DNA of 40,156 nucleotides from a virus. Both the position numbers and the translations under genes were made by a program. The stretch lies in IMG/VR virus record IMGVR_UViG_3300028007_000005, positions 1-40,156 of that record; one strand, written 5' to 3'. The notes beneath the pieces were generated by a model. That model was not told the origin of the DNA, made no database searches, and saw only the letters and a list, made by a program, of their open reading frames with translations. Of the stretch, positions 23,391 through 31,194 are shown piece by piece (the stretch's first letter is position 1; the number at the start of each line of letters is the position of its first letter).

Positions 23391-25301
23391 ATGTCAACAA
23401 AGGTAGTGAGGTTGACGGATGCTGACCTGGCGAAGATCCCAGCTCCGCCTGGAACGACGTTCGCTCGTCGGCCTACGCTCAATCGTCACGGCATACTCAC
23501 GCTCACCGGTTCGGGTTCTATTGCGGAGTACGAGACCTCGCTTCAGCAGGTGCTCGTCTGGGCAAAGAAGCATCGCCTCGGCGTATCCCCCAGTAGCATC
23601 GAGTGGACGTACTTCAACAACGGGGCACGCGAGCTTCGAGTGCTCGTCACCGTCAAACTGACGGCGAACAAGCCTGCGATCCGCAAGAAGTGGTTCGACG
23701 ACGCGCTTCCGTGCGTCCACTGTGAAACGCCGTTCAAGCCGGGGAAGATCGTCTGCACCAACTGTCGGAACGTACGCTCTTGCGTGAACTGTGCGGTGAC
23801 GGGAGTGGCGCTCGTCTGGAGGGGCGATGGTGCCTACTCACAACACGGATACTGTTTGGGGTGCGTGACCGAGTGCACGGCCGAAGGCTGCAAGAAATAC
23901 GCAGGGCCGAAGAACGGCGCGCTGCTCTGCGAGGAACACGATCCCATCATCGAGTGCTACGGGTGTCAGCGGCGGCAGCGCACATCGCGTACCTGGGGGA
24001 TCGGTGCCGAACGCCGTGTCTGCGAGCGTTGTGCAGCCGGGTGGTGCACCACGCACGACGGCACGACCGGGGTCGCATGGCGTCGTCCTGCGCAGCTGGG
24101 GGCGCGTGGATCGGAGCTGCCGGAGGCGAAGTGTGATGCCTGCGAGTACGAGGAGGTCGCGAAGAAGCGCAAGCCGAAGGAGAAGTTCTCTGAGGTCGAG
24201 CTTCCTCGCAGCGGCTCGCTCGTCATCCCGTCGCTCCCGGAGCGTCCGTTCCGCACGGTCAGCATCGAGATCGAGTACGACAGCCCGAAGCCCAACCTCG
24301 TCTCGCAGATCCTGTACCGCGAGGGTCTAATCGAGACTCCGGTGATCGGGCGCTACTCCGCGATGGGTCAGCCTGAGAACCGCTACCCGTGTGTGTTGAA
24401 GTCGGACGGGTCGGTGTCCGGGGGTGAGCTGGTCGCGTTCCTCATGAACCTGGACGATGAGGAACACGCTAGGCACCTGATGCGAGTGCTGGAGGTGATG
24501 AACGGCCTCAAGAACGAGAACCTCGTCTCCTTCTCGCACCGTGCAGGAGGGCACATCCACCACGACGCCCACAACGTGAGCGTTGGGGATGCCTACGCGC
24601 TCGTCACACTCTACAACTACCTGGAGAACATGATTCATCACCTGGCGGGTGCGGGTCACTCGTTCGGGCATCGTTCTCTCCAGGGGAACCACCACGGTTC
24701 GGCTCAGGTGCTGAAGGGGCCGTTCGGGGGGAAGCGAGCGTTCGGTTCTCAGATGCCGCGCTTCTCCCGTGCCTCGCTCAACATCCAGCACTTCGTGCGA
24801 GCGATGGACTCCTGCGTCTGCGGGGCACGGATGTACGAGGCATGGGCCGAGTGCACCTGTGTCCTGCCGAAGAACACGATCGAGTGGCGTGTGTGGAATG
24901 CAACGGGTACGCCCCGCATCCTCCACGGCTGGATCGCGTTCATGCAGAGCCTCGTCTCCTACGCCACGGCGATCGAGATCGACGAGGCCGACTTCCCTGT
25001 GCACGCCTGGATAGGGCAAGGGATCTCGCGGGACGATGAGAGGAAGCTCAACGAGCGTCTGCGTTGGGTGTTCTCCCACCTTCCGTTGACGGCTGACGAG
25101 AAGGATTCTCTCGTCTACTGCGTCCAGAAGTCGCAGATGGGCGAGTTCGCAGCGCGTGACGGCCTGCTGGACGAGTTGCTCGGTCTGCCGCCTGCTGTCG
25201 AGTTCGACGCGAAGCCGCAACCGCGCAACCCGAACCGTCGTGAGATCCGCATCACGAAGCCCAGCAAGGAGGCGGTGCGGGATTTCAACATCGCCCGGTA
25301 A
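23391..25301 (+). CDS. Amidoligase (GS-like fold) with N-terminal zinc clusters
   Basis: The start at ATG 23391 follows AGGAG; the product has 636 residues. Residues 290-525 carry the marks of the glutamine-synthetase-like amidoligase family (Amidoligase_2), which joins carboxyl and amino groups using ATP: VSIEIEYD (290-297), LKSDGS (336-341) with E346, the metal-site GGHIHHD (386-392) and NTIEWRVWNATGT (495-507). Residues about 108-255 hold many cysteine pairs (CVHC, CTNC, CVNC, CLGC, CYGC, CERC, CDAC), zinc clusters that may recruit the substrate. The neighbouring amidotransferase and ATP-grasp genes match the known grouping of these enzymes. The substrate is unknown. Confidence 0.85.
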   Translation: MSTKVVRLTDADLAKIPAPPGTTFARRPTLNRHGILTLTGSGSIAEYETSLQQVLVWAKKHRLGVSPSSIEWTYFNNGARELRVLVTVKLTANKPAIRKKWFDDALPCVHCETPFKPGKIVCTNCRNVRSCVNCAVTGVALVWRGDGAYSQHGYCLGCVTECTAEGCKKYAGPKNGALLCEEHDPIIECYGCQRRQRTSRTWGIGAERRVCERCAAGWCTTHDGTTGVAWRRPAQLGARGSELPEAKCDACEYEEVAKKRKPKEKFSEVELPRSGSLVIPSLPERPFRTVSIEIEYDSPKPNLVSQILYREGLIETPVIGRYSAMGQPENRYPCVLKSDGSVSGGELVAFLMNLDDEEHARHLMRVLEVMNGLKNENLVSFSHRAGGHIHHDAHNVSVGDAYALVTLYNYLENMIHHLAGAGHSFGHRSLQGNHHGSAQVLKGPFGGKRAFGSQMPRFSRASLNIQHFVRAMDSCVCGARMYEAWAECTCVLPKNTIEWRVWNATGTPRILHGWIAFMQSLVSYATAIEIDEADFPVHAWIGQGISRDDERKLNERLRWVFSHLPLTADEKDSLVYCVQKSQMGEFAARDGLLDELLGLPPAVEFDAKPQPRNPNRREIRITKPSKEAVRDFNIAR

Positions 25302-25375
25302 GAGCCGGGCGTCCGCGCTTTTGGCCCATAGACGAGGCAGTATGGCAAGCGAATGCGAACGCTGAGTTCGTCAAC

Positions 25376-25696
25376 GTGGTCATACGAAATCGAGAGCCGG
25401 AGCCTGTTCAGTACAATCCGGTGATACGTTGGGGCGGCTACAACATCACGTTCACCGAATGGCAGTCGCGCCAGGGCAACAATCTGGATCTCATCTTCGG
25501 TCTCGATAACACCAACGACGCATACAGTGTTCGTGTGTATCGTCGCGGAGACGCCAACGTGCAGCGCTTCAGCTTCACGCGGCAGGCACTCATCGACGTT
25601 GTTGGAAGCGACGAGATGACATGCACCCAGATGTACGCGTTCCTACTTCAAATGTGGGATCATCACAACAACGACAGGGAGGAAATACCCTTCTAA
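25376..25696 (+). CDS. Unknown 106-residue protein in ligase cassette
   Basis: The frame from GTG 25376 gives VIRNREPEPVQYNPVIRWGGYNITFTEW..., mainly beta at first, with a C-terminal helix (DEMTCTQMYAFLLQMWDHHNND). The start is weak: no ribosome site is close, and an internal GTG at 25421 is an alternative. It ends directly before the amidotransferase ATG (TAAATG), so it is probably co-translated with it. No domain is recognised. Its place between amidoligase and amidotransferase makes it a candidate accessory or substrate protein. Confidence 0.55.
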   Translation: MVIRNREPEPVQYNPVIRWGGYNITFTEWQSRQGNNLDLIFGLDNTNDAYSVRVYRRGDANVQRFSFTRQALIDVVGSDEMTCTQMYAFLLQMWDHHNNDREEIPF

Positions 25697-27688
25697 ATGT
25701 GTGGCATCGCTGGTATTTACTTCGTGAAGAAGAACCACGGCTACTCGAAGTTCACGATCAACAAGTTCGTGGACGGGCTGCTCAAAGGCATCGAGGATCG
25801 TGGTCGGCACGCAACAGGCGTCGTCAGTGTAGGCTGGCGTGGCCAGAAGCTCCTGCTGGAGAAGGAGCCGATCGAGGCAACGAAGTTCGTCAAGAAGCGC
25901 ACTCCGATCGAACCAGAGCAGAGCCGGATCATCCTGCTGCACACTCGGTATGCCACGAAGGGTGAACCCTCTCAGAACGAGAACAATCACCCCGTGCGCT
26001 ACCGGGGCGTCTACACGACGCACAACGGCGTGATCCACAACGACGACGAGTTGTTCAAGTCGGAGGAACTGAAGCGCTACGCAGAGGTGGACTCCGAGAT
26101 CATCCCCGCCCTACTGCACAAGTACGGCTTCGGAGACGCTGACAAGGCGTTCGAGAAGCTGCGGGGCGGGTTCGCTACGGCGACGATTCGCCCCGGCGTG
26201 AACCCGGACGAGCTGATTCTGGCCAAGGGTGGGGGCTACCCCCTCTGTGTCCACGTCAACGACACGTTCATCGTCTGGGCTTCCACTATCGCGACGATTG
26301 AGAACGCATGGGCCTCGGTGTTCAAGAGTGAGGGGAAGCCGAAGATCGACGCAGAGTGGATTCCGTCTGGAACCCTCTGGAAGATCAAGGGCAGCAACAT
26401 CGAGAAGAAGCGGTTCACCTACCACGAGCCGGTCAAGCGGTCGTCGAGTACGTCCTACCAGTCCTACCAGGGCAGCTCATACCCGTCTGCAGGCGGTCGT
26501 TGGAATGGCGGCGGGATGGGTAGCAGCCTCTACCAGGTCACGTCGCATCTTCGCGGGCGCTTCAAGGAGCAGGTCAACGAGTTCCGGGCCGCAGGGCAGG
26601 GCTTGGCCGAGGTCATGCCGGAGTGGAAGGATCGCACGCAGGAGCAGCGTGACAACTCGAAGTACTGCGACGGCTGTGGCGAGGGCATCAACAAGGGCGA
26701 CTTCGTGCGGCTCGACAAGTGGCCGATCGACCTGTGCCTCGACTGCGGTCACTTCGCTGCTCAGGACAAGCGTTCTCTCGTCCCGGAGATCGACGAGGAC
26801 GTGTACGACCAGCTCGACACCTACGCGCTCATCGAGGAACAGGTGCACCGGGACACGATGGCCGAGCTTCGCAACCTGACGGGGATGGACAGGGCCACCA
26901 TCGAGTTCATGCTGTTCCGGCTGGAGGATCGGTTCGTCCGGCGCAACACCCAGGTCGAGCGGCTCCAGCGGTTCCTGCGCTGGATGTACGAGGAGACGAA
27001 CAAGGTGCAGTGGAAGGAGCACCTCTGGGTGGACGACGAGGACTTTGTGCCCGTCGATACCCGCGAGCAGTTGGCCAAGACCCGGAACCTGCGGGATCAG
27101 GTCGAACAGCTCGAACTGGAGCAGGCCGACAAGCCAGAGAAGGACAAGCCGAAGGAGGCTCACCCCGCCCAGCGTGACGGGACGATGAAGGTCTTCATGT
27201 CCTGTGATACGCACGGCACCGTCCAGCTCCCGAACGACTGGCCCTCCAGCAAGGGCTGCCCGGTCTGCGAGGGCGCAGGGAAGGAGCCAGAGCGGGGCAA
27301 GACGAGCGATGCGCTCGGCAGGATCGAGCTTCCGTGTGTCGTCAAGGACTGCACACACCGGACGCTCGTTCTTCGACAGGCCGAGTGGTGGGTCTGCAGC
27401 CCGCACGACGTGCAGAACGGTCGCTACTACGGGATCAAGGAGAACATGAGCATGGCCGACAAGGTGAACGTGCTCCGCAAGAAGGCGGAGTTCGAGAACC
27501 CGGAGGCCGAGGTCTGCCCCATCGAGGCGGCCCAGGGGGAGGAGGAGTTCTGCTACATTCCGACCTGTGAAGGAGAGACAGTCGGAGTCACCCCCAACGG
27601 GTTTCGTGCCTGCCACGGGCATCTCCGGGGCGTCAAAGGGGCCAAGTTCGACAACAAGCGGAGGGGCATCCTTGCCGTCCTCAACTAG
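25697..27688 (+). CDS. Class II glutamine amidotransferase with zinc clusters
   Basis: This 663-residue protein begins MCGIAGIYF, so Cys2 would be the N-terminal nucleophile of an Ntn-hydrolase amidotransferase that frees ammonia from glutamine. The family motifs follow in order: DRGRHATG (34-41), LHTRYAT (81-87), NNHP (96-99), THNGVIHN (108-115) and VDSEII (131-136). The domain ends near residue 235. There is no partner synthase domain. Instead the remainder has a Gly/Ser linker, a CDGC...CLDC ribbon (324-350), helices and further Cys/His sites near the end. Ammonia or an amide group is probably passed to the amidoligase or ATP-grasp partners. It follows the preceding stop directly. Confidence 0.88.
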   Translation: MCGIAGIYFVKKNHGYSKFTINKFVDGLLKGIEDRGRHATGVVSVGWRGQKLLLEKEPIEATKFVKKRTPIEPEQSRIILLHTRYATKGEPSQNENNHPVRYRGVYTTHNGVIHNDDELFKSEELKRYAEVDSEIIPALLHKYGFGDADKAFEKLRGGFATATIRPGVNPDELILAKGGGYPLCVHVNDTFIVWASTIATIENAWASVFKSEGKPKIDAEWIPSGTLWKIKGSNIEKKRFTYHEPVKRSSSTSYQSYQGSSYPSAGGRWNGGGMGSSLYQVTSHLRGRFKEQVNEFRAAGQGLAEVMPEWKDRTQEQRDNSKYCDGCGEGINKGDFVRLDKWPIDLCLDCGHFAAQDKRSLVPEIDEDVYDQLDTYALIEEQVHRDTMAELRNLTGMDRATIEFMLFRLEDRFVRRNTQVERLQRFLRWMYEETNKVQWKEHLWVDDEDFVPVDTREQLAKTRNLRDQVEQLELEQADKPEKDKPKEAHPAQRDGTMKVFMSCDTHGTVQLPNDWPSSKGCPVCEGAGKEPERGKTSDALGRIELPCVVKDCTHRTLVLRQAEWWVCSPHDVQNGRYYGIKENMSMADKVNVLRKKAEFENPEAEVCPIEAAQGEEEFCYIPTCEGETVGVTPNGFRACHGHLRGVKGAKFDNKRRGILAVLN

Positions 27689-27776
27689 CGTCGGCGCGCT
27701 CAACTACATCCCGCGCTGTCACTGTGGGCGTCCACTGATCGGGACGTTCCCCTGTCCGCACGGGACGGCAAGGTAA
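27672..27776 (+). CDS. Possible 34-residue zinc peptide
   Basis: TTG 27672 lies within the end of the amidotransferase gene, six bases after GGAGGGG. The frame encodes about 34 residues with RCHCGRPL and FPCPHG, a possible minimal zinc site, and ends one base before the ATP-grasp ATG. Overlap, ribosome site and Cys/His pattern support it. Length and TTG start leave real doubt. Confidence 0.4.
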   Translation: MPSSTSVGALNYIPRCHCGRPLIGTFPCPHGTAR

Positions 27777-27777
27777 C

Positions 27778-28533
27778 ATGTTCCTACTGTACCACCGTTC
27801 CGGCCGTGTAACAGGTCGAGCGATCGCGAAGGCGCTTGGCATCCGGTGCGGTAGGGAGAACCGTCGTCGGCGTAGCCCCATGATCAGATGGGGCAGCGCC
27901 ATCGAGCATGAGGCCCAGACGCTGCTCAACCAGCGTCAAGCGATCATTTGGGCCTCCAACAAGCTCGTCGCACTCAGAAAGATGCAGGAGGCGGGGGTGA
28001 ACGTGCCTTCGTTCTGGACGCTTCCGCGTGATCGCCCAGAGGGGGTAGTTGTACTGGGACGATCGCATCACGGGAGCCAGGGACGAGACATTCGGGTGTA
28101 CCAGCCCGACGAACCTCTCGCTCTGCACGAGCTATACACGGCGTACATCCCGAATCGCCGGGAGTACCGTGTGCACGTCTTTCGCGATGAGGTAATCCGC
28201 GTCCAGGGGAAATGGCAAGATTACCCTGAGATGCAAACGAACCCCTACATCAAGAACCACGCCCAGGGATACCGCTTCCGTCAACCTCGTTGGCGTCTGA
28301 ACAACGACCGCTTGGAAATGGCGAAGCTCGCCGTTTCGTCGTTGGGTTTGGACTTTGGGGCGGTGGACATGCTGATCGGGGAGGACAGGCAGACGTATGT
28401 GTTGGAGGTCAACACGGCACCGTCCTGTTCTCCCTTGACGGCAGCCAGGTACGTCGAGAAAATGGCCGAGCTTCTGGAAATCGAGCCTAATCTCACGGCC
28501 TTGGAGGTTCTTGCTGTAGATCCAGAGGAGTGA
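27778..28533 (+). CDS. ATP-grasp ligase
   Basis: The 251-residue protein has ATP-grasp signatures in order: NKLVALRKMQEAGVNVPSFW (about 61-80), a Gly/Ser/His-rich phosphate loop VLGRSHHGSQGRDI (92-105), REYRVHVF (128-135), VDMLIG (196-201) and the metal-binding LEVNTAPS (209-216). This is the RimK/COOH-NH2 ligase type, which activates a carboxylate as acylphosphate and couples it to an amine. Residues 1-50 replace a longer N-terminal domain with a short basic segment. It follows the amidotransferase and probably acts on the same substrate or on the amidoligase product. Ribosome site AAGG is near the ATG. Confidence 0.85.
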   Translation: MFLLYHRSGRVTGRAIAKALGIRCGRENRRRRSPMIRWGSAIEHEAQTLLNQRQAIIWASNKLVALRKMQEAGVNVPSFWTLPRDRPEGVVVLGRSHHGSQGRDIRVYQPDEPLALHELYTAYIPNRREYRVHVFRDEVIRVQGKWQDYPEMQTNPYIKNHAQGYRFRQPRWRLNNDRLEMAKLAVSSLGLDFGAVDMLIGEDRQTYVLEVNTAPSCSPLTAARYVEKMAELLEIEPNLTALEVLAVDPEE

Positions 28534-28817
28534 TGCGTGTGAGTTGGGACGAACCGCTTTTCTTCGACGAGGAAGATCACCGCTTTGTCGAAGTTGATCC
28601 CGAACGAATAGATCACGCTTACGAGCTGGCGAAGAACCTGATCAGGTTGGGAGATCCAGAAGCCTGTGCGGAAAACCTCTCTGCCAACATTCTGGCCTAC
28701 GCCTACCTAACTGGGGTAACGCCCGCGACCGTTACCAAGACGTTGGACTTCGGTTCTCCGAAAGACGACGACTGGCGTGATCGAATCCACCCGATTCTCA
28801 GAGGAGAGTTGACATAG
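28533..28817 (+). CDS. Small acidic helical protein, unknown
   Basis: The product (about 94 residues, MRVSWDEPLFFDEEDHRFVEVDPERIDHAYELAKNL...) is acidic and helical, ending DDDWRDRIHPILRGELT. The ATG overlaps the ATP-grasp stop (TGATG). AGAGGAG lies very close to it, so GTG 28539 is a likely alternative start. No family is recognised. It is probably the last member of the ligase operon. Confidence 0.55.
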   Translation: MRVSWDEPLFFDEEDHRFVEVDPERIDHAYELAKNLIRLGDPEACAENLSANILAYAYLTGVTPATVTKTLDFGSPKDDDWRDRIHPILRGELT

Positions 28818-28864
28818 CAACAGTAGAGGTCGAGGGTGCGCTGCTCGAAACGCAGCGCGCCCTC
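28809..28864 (+). promoter_or_regulatory. TTGACA box followed by 13-bp hairpin
   Basis: TTGACA (28809-28814) overlaps the preceding stop. Eighteen bases later a 13-bp stem starts, GAGGGTGCGCTGC (28832-28844) with GCAGCGCGCCCTC (28852-28864), one G-U pair. GTAGAGG/CCTCTAC offers an alternative outer pairing. No good -10 box is visible and no U-run follows. It may be a leader hairpin controlling the PcfJ-like gene. Confidence 0.4.
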
Positions 28865-28906
28865 TACAGTCACCCGAACATCCGGGGAAAGGACAAGAAG
28901 AAACAC

Positions 28907-29398
28907 ATGACACCATGGGAACACGAAGAGCGCGTCTGGGAAGAGGACGGGTACTACATCACCCCGATCACGACCCAGGCCGATCTCTCGCAGGAAGGGA
29001 AGCTCCAGGGCCACTGTGCGGGGGCGCATCTACGCTTCATCGAGGCGAAGGTGACATACCTGTTCTCGCTCAGGGACAAGGACGGGGTGCCGAAGGCCAC
29101 GATCCACTTCAAGCCCACGGAGCTGATCAACGTCCCTCAGCCGATGGACAAGGAGGAGAACGTCAACCCGACAAACTCCTACCGCTGGCTCAAGTCCACG
29201 AGCTACGACTACTCAGGCGGTAGCCGCGACTACCCGGAGTTCGTCTGGGAAGGGCGACCCTGCAAGATCCTGTCCGTGAGCGGGCGGGGAGTCTGGGGGA
29301 ACGAAGGTAAGGGGGTGACCTACCGTGGCATCGTCAAGAACTGGGTTCAGTCCCTGGCGACGACCCGAGAAGCGACGGCAGCCCCGGCAGCCGCGTAG
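28907..29398 (+). CDS. PcfJ-like domain protein
   Basis: The 163-residue protein begins MTPWEHEERVWEEDGYYITPI. It contains LQGHCAGAH (about 33-41), followed by TYLFSLRDKDGVPKATIHF (about 50-68). This is the HC-G...SLRD..G.P..T[IL] arrangement of PcfJ-like proteins, found on plasmids and phages with unknown biochemistry. A basic, Gly/Tyr-rich middle and an Ala-rich C-terminal tail follow. ATG 28907 is preceded by purine-rich GGGGAAAGGACAAG. The family call is by motif only. Confidence 0.5.
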   Translation: MTPWEHEERVWEEDGYYITPITTQADLSQEGKLQGHCAGAHLRFIEAKVTYLFSLRDKDGVPKATIHFKPTELINVPQPMDKEENVNPTNSYRWLKSTSYDYSGGSRDYPEFVWEGRPCKILSVSGRGVWGNEGKGVTYRGIVKNWVQSLATTREATAAPAAA

Positions 29399-29407
29399 GA
29401 GAAGACC

Positions 29408-29602
29408 ATGAAAGAACTACAGGCTCGCATCCGTCCCGCCTCCACCGCCAACTGGTACTACGCAGAGGTGTTGGAGGACGGGAGGGTTGTGGCATCGAAA
29501 GCCTGCGTGTACGCTCTGCCCTGGAGGAAGGCATCTAGGGCAGCTCGTACCGCGCTGCGGCTCCTACAGGACTACGAGACGGCTCGGAGGCTGCTCCGGT
29601 AG
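29408..29602 (+). CDS. Small basic protein, 64 residues
   Basis: ATG 29408 follows GTAGGAGAAG with good spacing. The 64-residue product has a beta part (YYAEVLEDGRVVASKACVYAL) and a basic C-terminal helix (WRKASRAARTALRLLQDYETARRLLR). It could bind nucleic acid by charge, but no family is recognised. It is the last gene before the promoter at 29631. Confidence 0.55.
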   Translation: MKELQARIRPASTANWYYAEVLEDGRVVASKACVYALPWRKASRAARTALRLLQDYETARRLLR

Positions 29603-29630
29603 GTTGTAGAAAGAAAATCTACCGAAGCCC

Positions 29631-29659
29631 TTGACATGAGGCTGGCCCCTTGCTAGTGT
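29631..29659 (+). promoter_or_regulatory. Sigma-70 type promoter
   Basis: TTGACA (29631-29636) and TAGTGT (29654-29659) are spaced by exactly 17 bp. Transcription would start near 29666 and run into the replication and recombination genes. The -10 box sits inside the left arm of a long inverted repeat, so the promoter and operator overlap. Confidence 0.7.
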
Positions 29660-29719
29660 CCCCCTCGCACGGTACGGAGTGGCGCTGCTGCTCCGAGTGT
29701 GAGGGGCACTAGCAGGGGG
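29646..29719. repeat. Long inverted repeat over promoter -10 and start site
   Basis: TGCTAGTG (29651-29658) pairs with CACTAGCA (29707-29714), and CCCCTCGCAC (29661-29670) with GTGTGAGGGG (29697-29706, one G-U). A two-base bulge separates them, C/G runs extend the outside, and CGGAG/CTCCG lies inside the loop. It can be a dyad operator in DNA or a leader hairpin in RNA. Confidence 0.75.
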
Positions 29720-29759
29720 TAACAGCCTGCAGATACCCTCACAACGACTGAAAGGGAAC

Positions 29760-30020
29760 GTGCCGGAAATGAACGGTTTTCCGCAGTACAACGAGTTGCC
29801 AGCGATCCTCGTGCGCGAGCGAACGCGGCCCCTGTACGACGCCATCACGCAGCGAGCCAACCGCATCCGTGACATGGAGCGCGAGCTGAAGGAAGCCTAC
29901 GCAGCCCTGGAGCGGTGCCGTGACAACGCGCATGATGCGCTGACAAGATTCGAGAACCAAACGCTCGTAAGAGACAAGCTACGTGACATCCAAACCAACG
30001 CAAGGAGGGCGCTCAAGTGA
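29760..30020 (+). CDS. Small coiled-coil protein, first gene after promoter
   Basis: From GTG 29760 the product has 86 residues. AAAGGGA is very near this codon, so ATG 29769 is an equal or better start. Residues about 20-84 form one charged helix (RTRPLYDAITQRANRIRDMERELKEAYAALERC...) with heptad character. It overlaps the exonuclease start (GTGA). Role unknown; a small partner of the exonuclease or annealing protein is possible. Confidence 0.55.
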   Translation: MPEMNGFPQYNELPAILVRERTRPLYDAITQRANRIRDMERELKEAYAALERCRDNAHDALTRFENQTLVRDKLRDIQTNARRALK

Positions 30021-30982
30021 GTGACTTGCTCCCGTTTGACCTCGCGGGCATCCTGCACGATGCCCTGCGGGAGGATCGCAGACCGCCGGACGGGTTGCTG
30101 CACGCAAGCAGCGACCTAATCGGCTCTCTGCGTCACGCCCAGCTTACTGTAGCTGGGGCACCACGCATCGACTCGGAGATCGCGAGCGACATCCGGCTCC
30201 GCACCGGGACGATGTGGCACAGCTACTTCAACGACGTGCTGTGCAAGAAGGGGCTGACCTTCATGCAGGAAGTGAAGGTCACGCCGTGGCTTCCCGAAGG
30301 CTGGTCTGGCACCGCCGACTGGCTCTTCTGGGATCAGAAGCTGCGGGCCTTCGTCCTGGGCGACCTCAAAAGCATCAAGGGCGAAGGGCTGAAGTGGGTC
30401 GCAGAGAGCGCGAAGGAGGAGCATCTCTGGCAGCTTTCTGCGTACTACCACGCGCTCGTTCGCGGCGGTTTCCCGATGATCGAGGGCTTCGCTGTCCTGT
30501 ATCTGCCGATGAACGACACCACCGATCGTACTGAGATCATTCAGCCGCTCGTGGCAGAATGTGCGCCACTCCCGTTCGAGCAGGTCTGGGGAGTGATGGA
30601 AGACCGGTGGGCGTGCACAAGGGTATACCTCGATGAGGTCGCGAAGGCGCGGGCGGCAGCGGAAGCCGAGCCTGCGTTCTTCACCGATCCGGTGGTCTAC
30701 CTGAACGAGTTCCTCGCCCCGCCGATGGAGCGGGTGCAGAAGTGCACCTGGATCAAGAAGGACACGAAGTGGGAACTCCGTCTCGTGCCCCACTGGAGCA
30801 CGGACTACTGCCCGTACCCCGACGAGTTGTGCGACTGCTCGACGCAGGGCGTGACCAAGATCGGGGAGTACGCCATCGTTGAAGGATCGCAGATCGAGTA
30901 CACGCCTAGGGCCGGTTACGCGCACATCGAGCCAACCGCCCGGCCAGACGATCGTGAGATCACCAAGAAGATCAAGGGGTAG
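30017..30982 (+). CDS. RecB/Cas4-family exonuclease
   Basis: This 321-residue protein has a PD-(D/E)XK nuclease core: RTGTMWHSYF (about 62-71), QEVKV (E85), GTADWLFWD (D101), VLGDLKSIKG (D116, K118) and the motif IV HLWQLSAYYHAL with Q139. These are residues of RecB/Cas4-type single-strand exonucleases. The C-terminal part has several cysteines (KCTWIKK, YCPYPDELCDC), a possible metal or Fe-S site as in Cas4 and AddB relatives. Beside a Rad52-type annealing protein it would resect ends for phage recombination. The GTG start overlaps the previous TGA. Confidence 0.82.
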   Translation: MSDLLPFDLAGILHDALREDRRPPDGLLHASSDLIGSLRHAQLTVAGAPRIDSEIASDIRLRTGTMWHSYFNDVLCKKGLTFMQEVKVTPWLPEGWSGTADWLFWDQKLRAFVLGDLKSIKGEGLKWVAESAKEEHLWQLSAYYHALVRGGFPMIEGFAVLYLPMNDTTDRTEIIQPLVAECAPLPFEQVWGVMEDRWACTRVYLDEVAKARAAAEAEPAFFTDPVVYLNEFLAPPMERVQKCTWIKKDTKWELRLVPHWSTDYCPYPDELCDCSTQGVTKIGEYAIVEGSQIEYTPRAGYAHIEPTARPDDREITKKIKG

Positions 30983-31002
30983 TGGGTCAGTTTGAAACGC
31001 AC

Positions 31003-31024
31003 GAGGGGGCCGGACAACCCCCTC
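31003..31024 (-). terminator. Hairpin just past tRNA-Asp 3' end
   Basis: GAGGGGG / CCCCCTC form a perfect 7-bp stem with an eight-base loop, five bases beyond the encoded CCA on the minus strand. No long U-run follows, so it may terminate the tRNA transcript weakly or mark its processing boundary. Confidence 0.5.
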
Positions 31025-31028
31025 AATG

Positions 31029-31104
31029 TGGTGGAGCTGACGTGACTCGAACCCGCGACCTCAGAATTGACAGTCCTGCGCTCTCCCAACTGAGCTACAG
31101 CCCC
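31029..31104 (-). tRNA. tRNA-Asp (anticodon GTC), CCA encoded
   Basis: The minus strand gives a full cloverleaf. It has acceptor GGGGCTG/CAGCTCC (one G-U), a D arm with AGCTCAGTTGGGAGAGC, and anticodon stem CAGGA/TTCTG with loop CTGTCAA (anticodon GTC). The T-arm has loop TTCGAGT, the discriminator is A, and CCA is encoded at 31031-31029. It is antisense to the genes around it and needs its own promoter; I see no clear one. Confidence 0.93.
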
Positions 31105-31194
31105 TGCCTGATAGGCCTTCGCTCAGGTCGAGCCACACGGCGCGCGGCCCCTGGCGTTTTCAGACTGACCCACTACCGATCAAGGAGTTGACCT

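Larger units (their letters stand above)
30978..31177. repeat. Inverted repeat pair flanking tRNA-Asp
   Basis: GGTAGTGGGTCAGT (30978-30991) and its exact complement ACTGACCCACTACC (31164-31177) bracket the tRNA. They extend inward with one mismatch and one indel (TTGAAACGC against GCGTTTTCAG). GATCAAGG also occurs directly on both outer sides. The arrangement looks like an inserted cassette or a long hairpin. Confidence 0.75.

Noticed and set aside
25342-25365. Seven-codon leader peptide before the 106-residue gene
   Set aside because: Too short and with only a weak ribosome site; no evidence beyond an ATG and a stop.
26477-27703. 408-residue minus-strand frame opposite the amidotransferase
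   Set aside because: An antisense shadow produced by GC-rich codon bias; the plus strand has strong family motifs.
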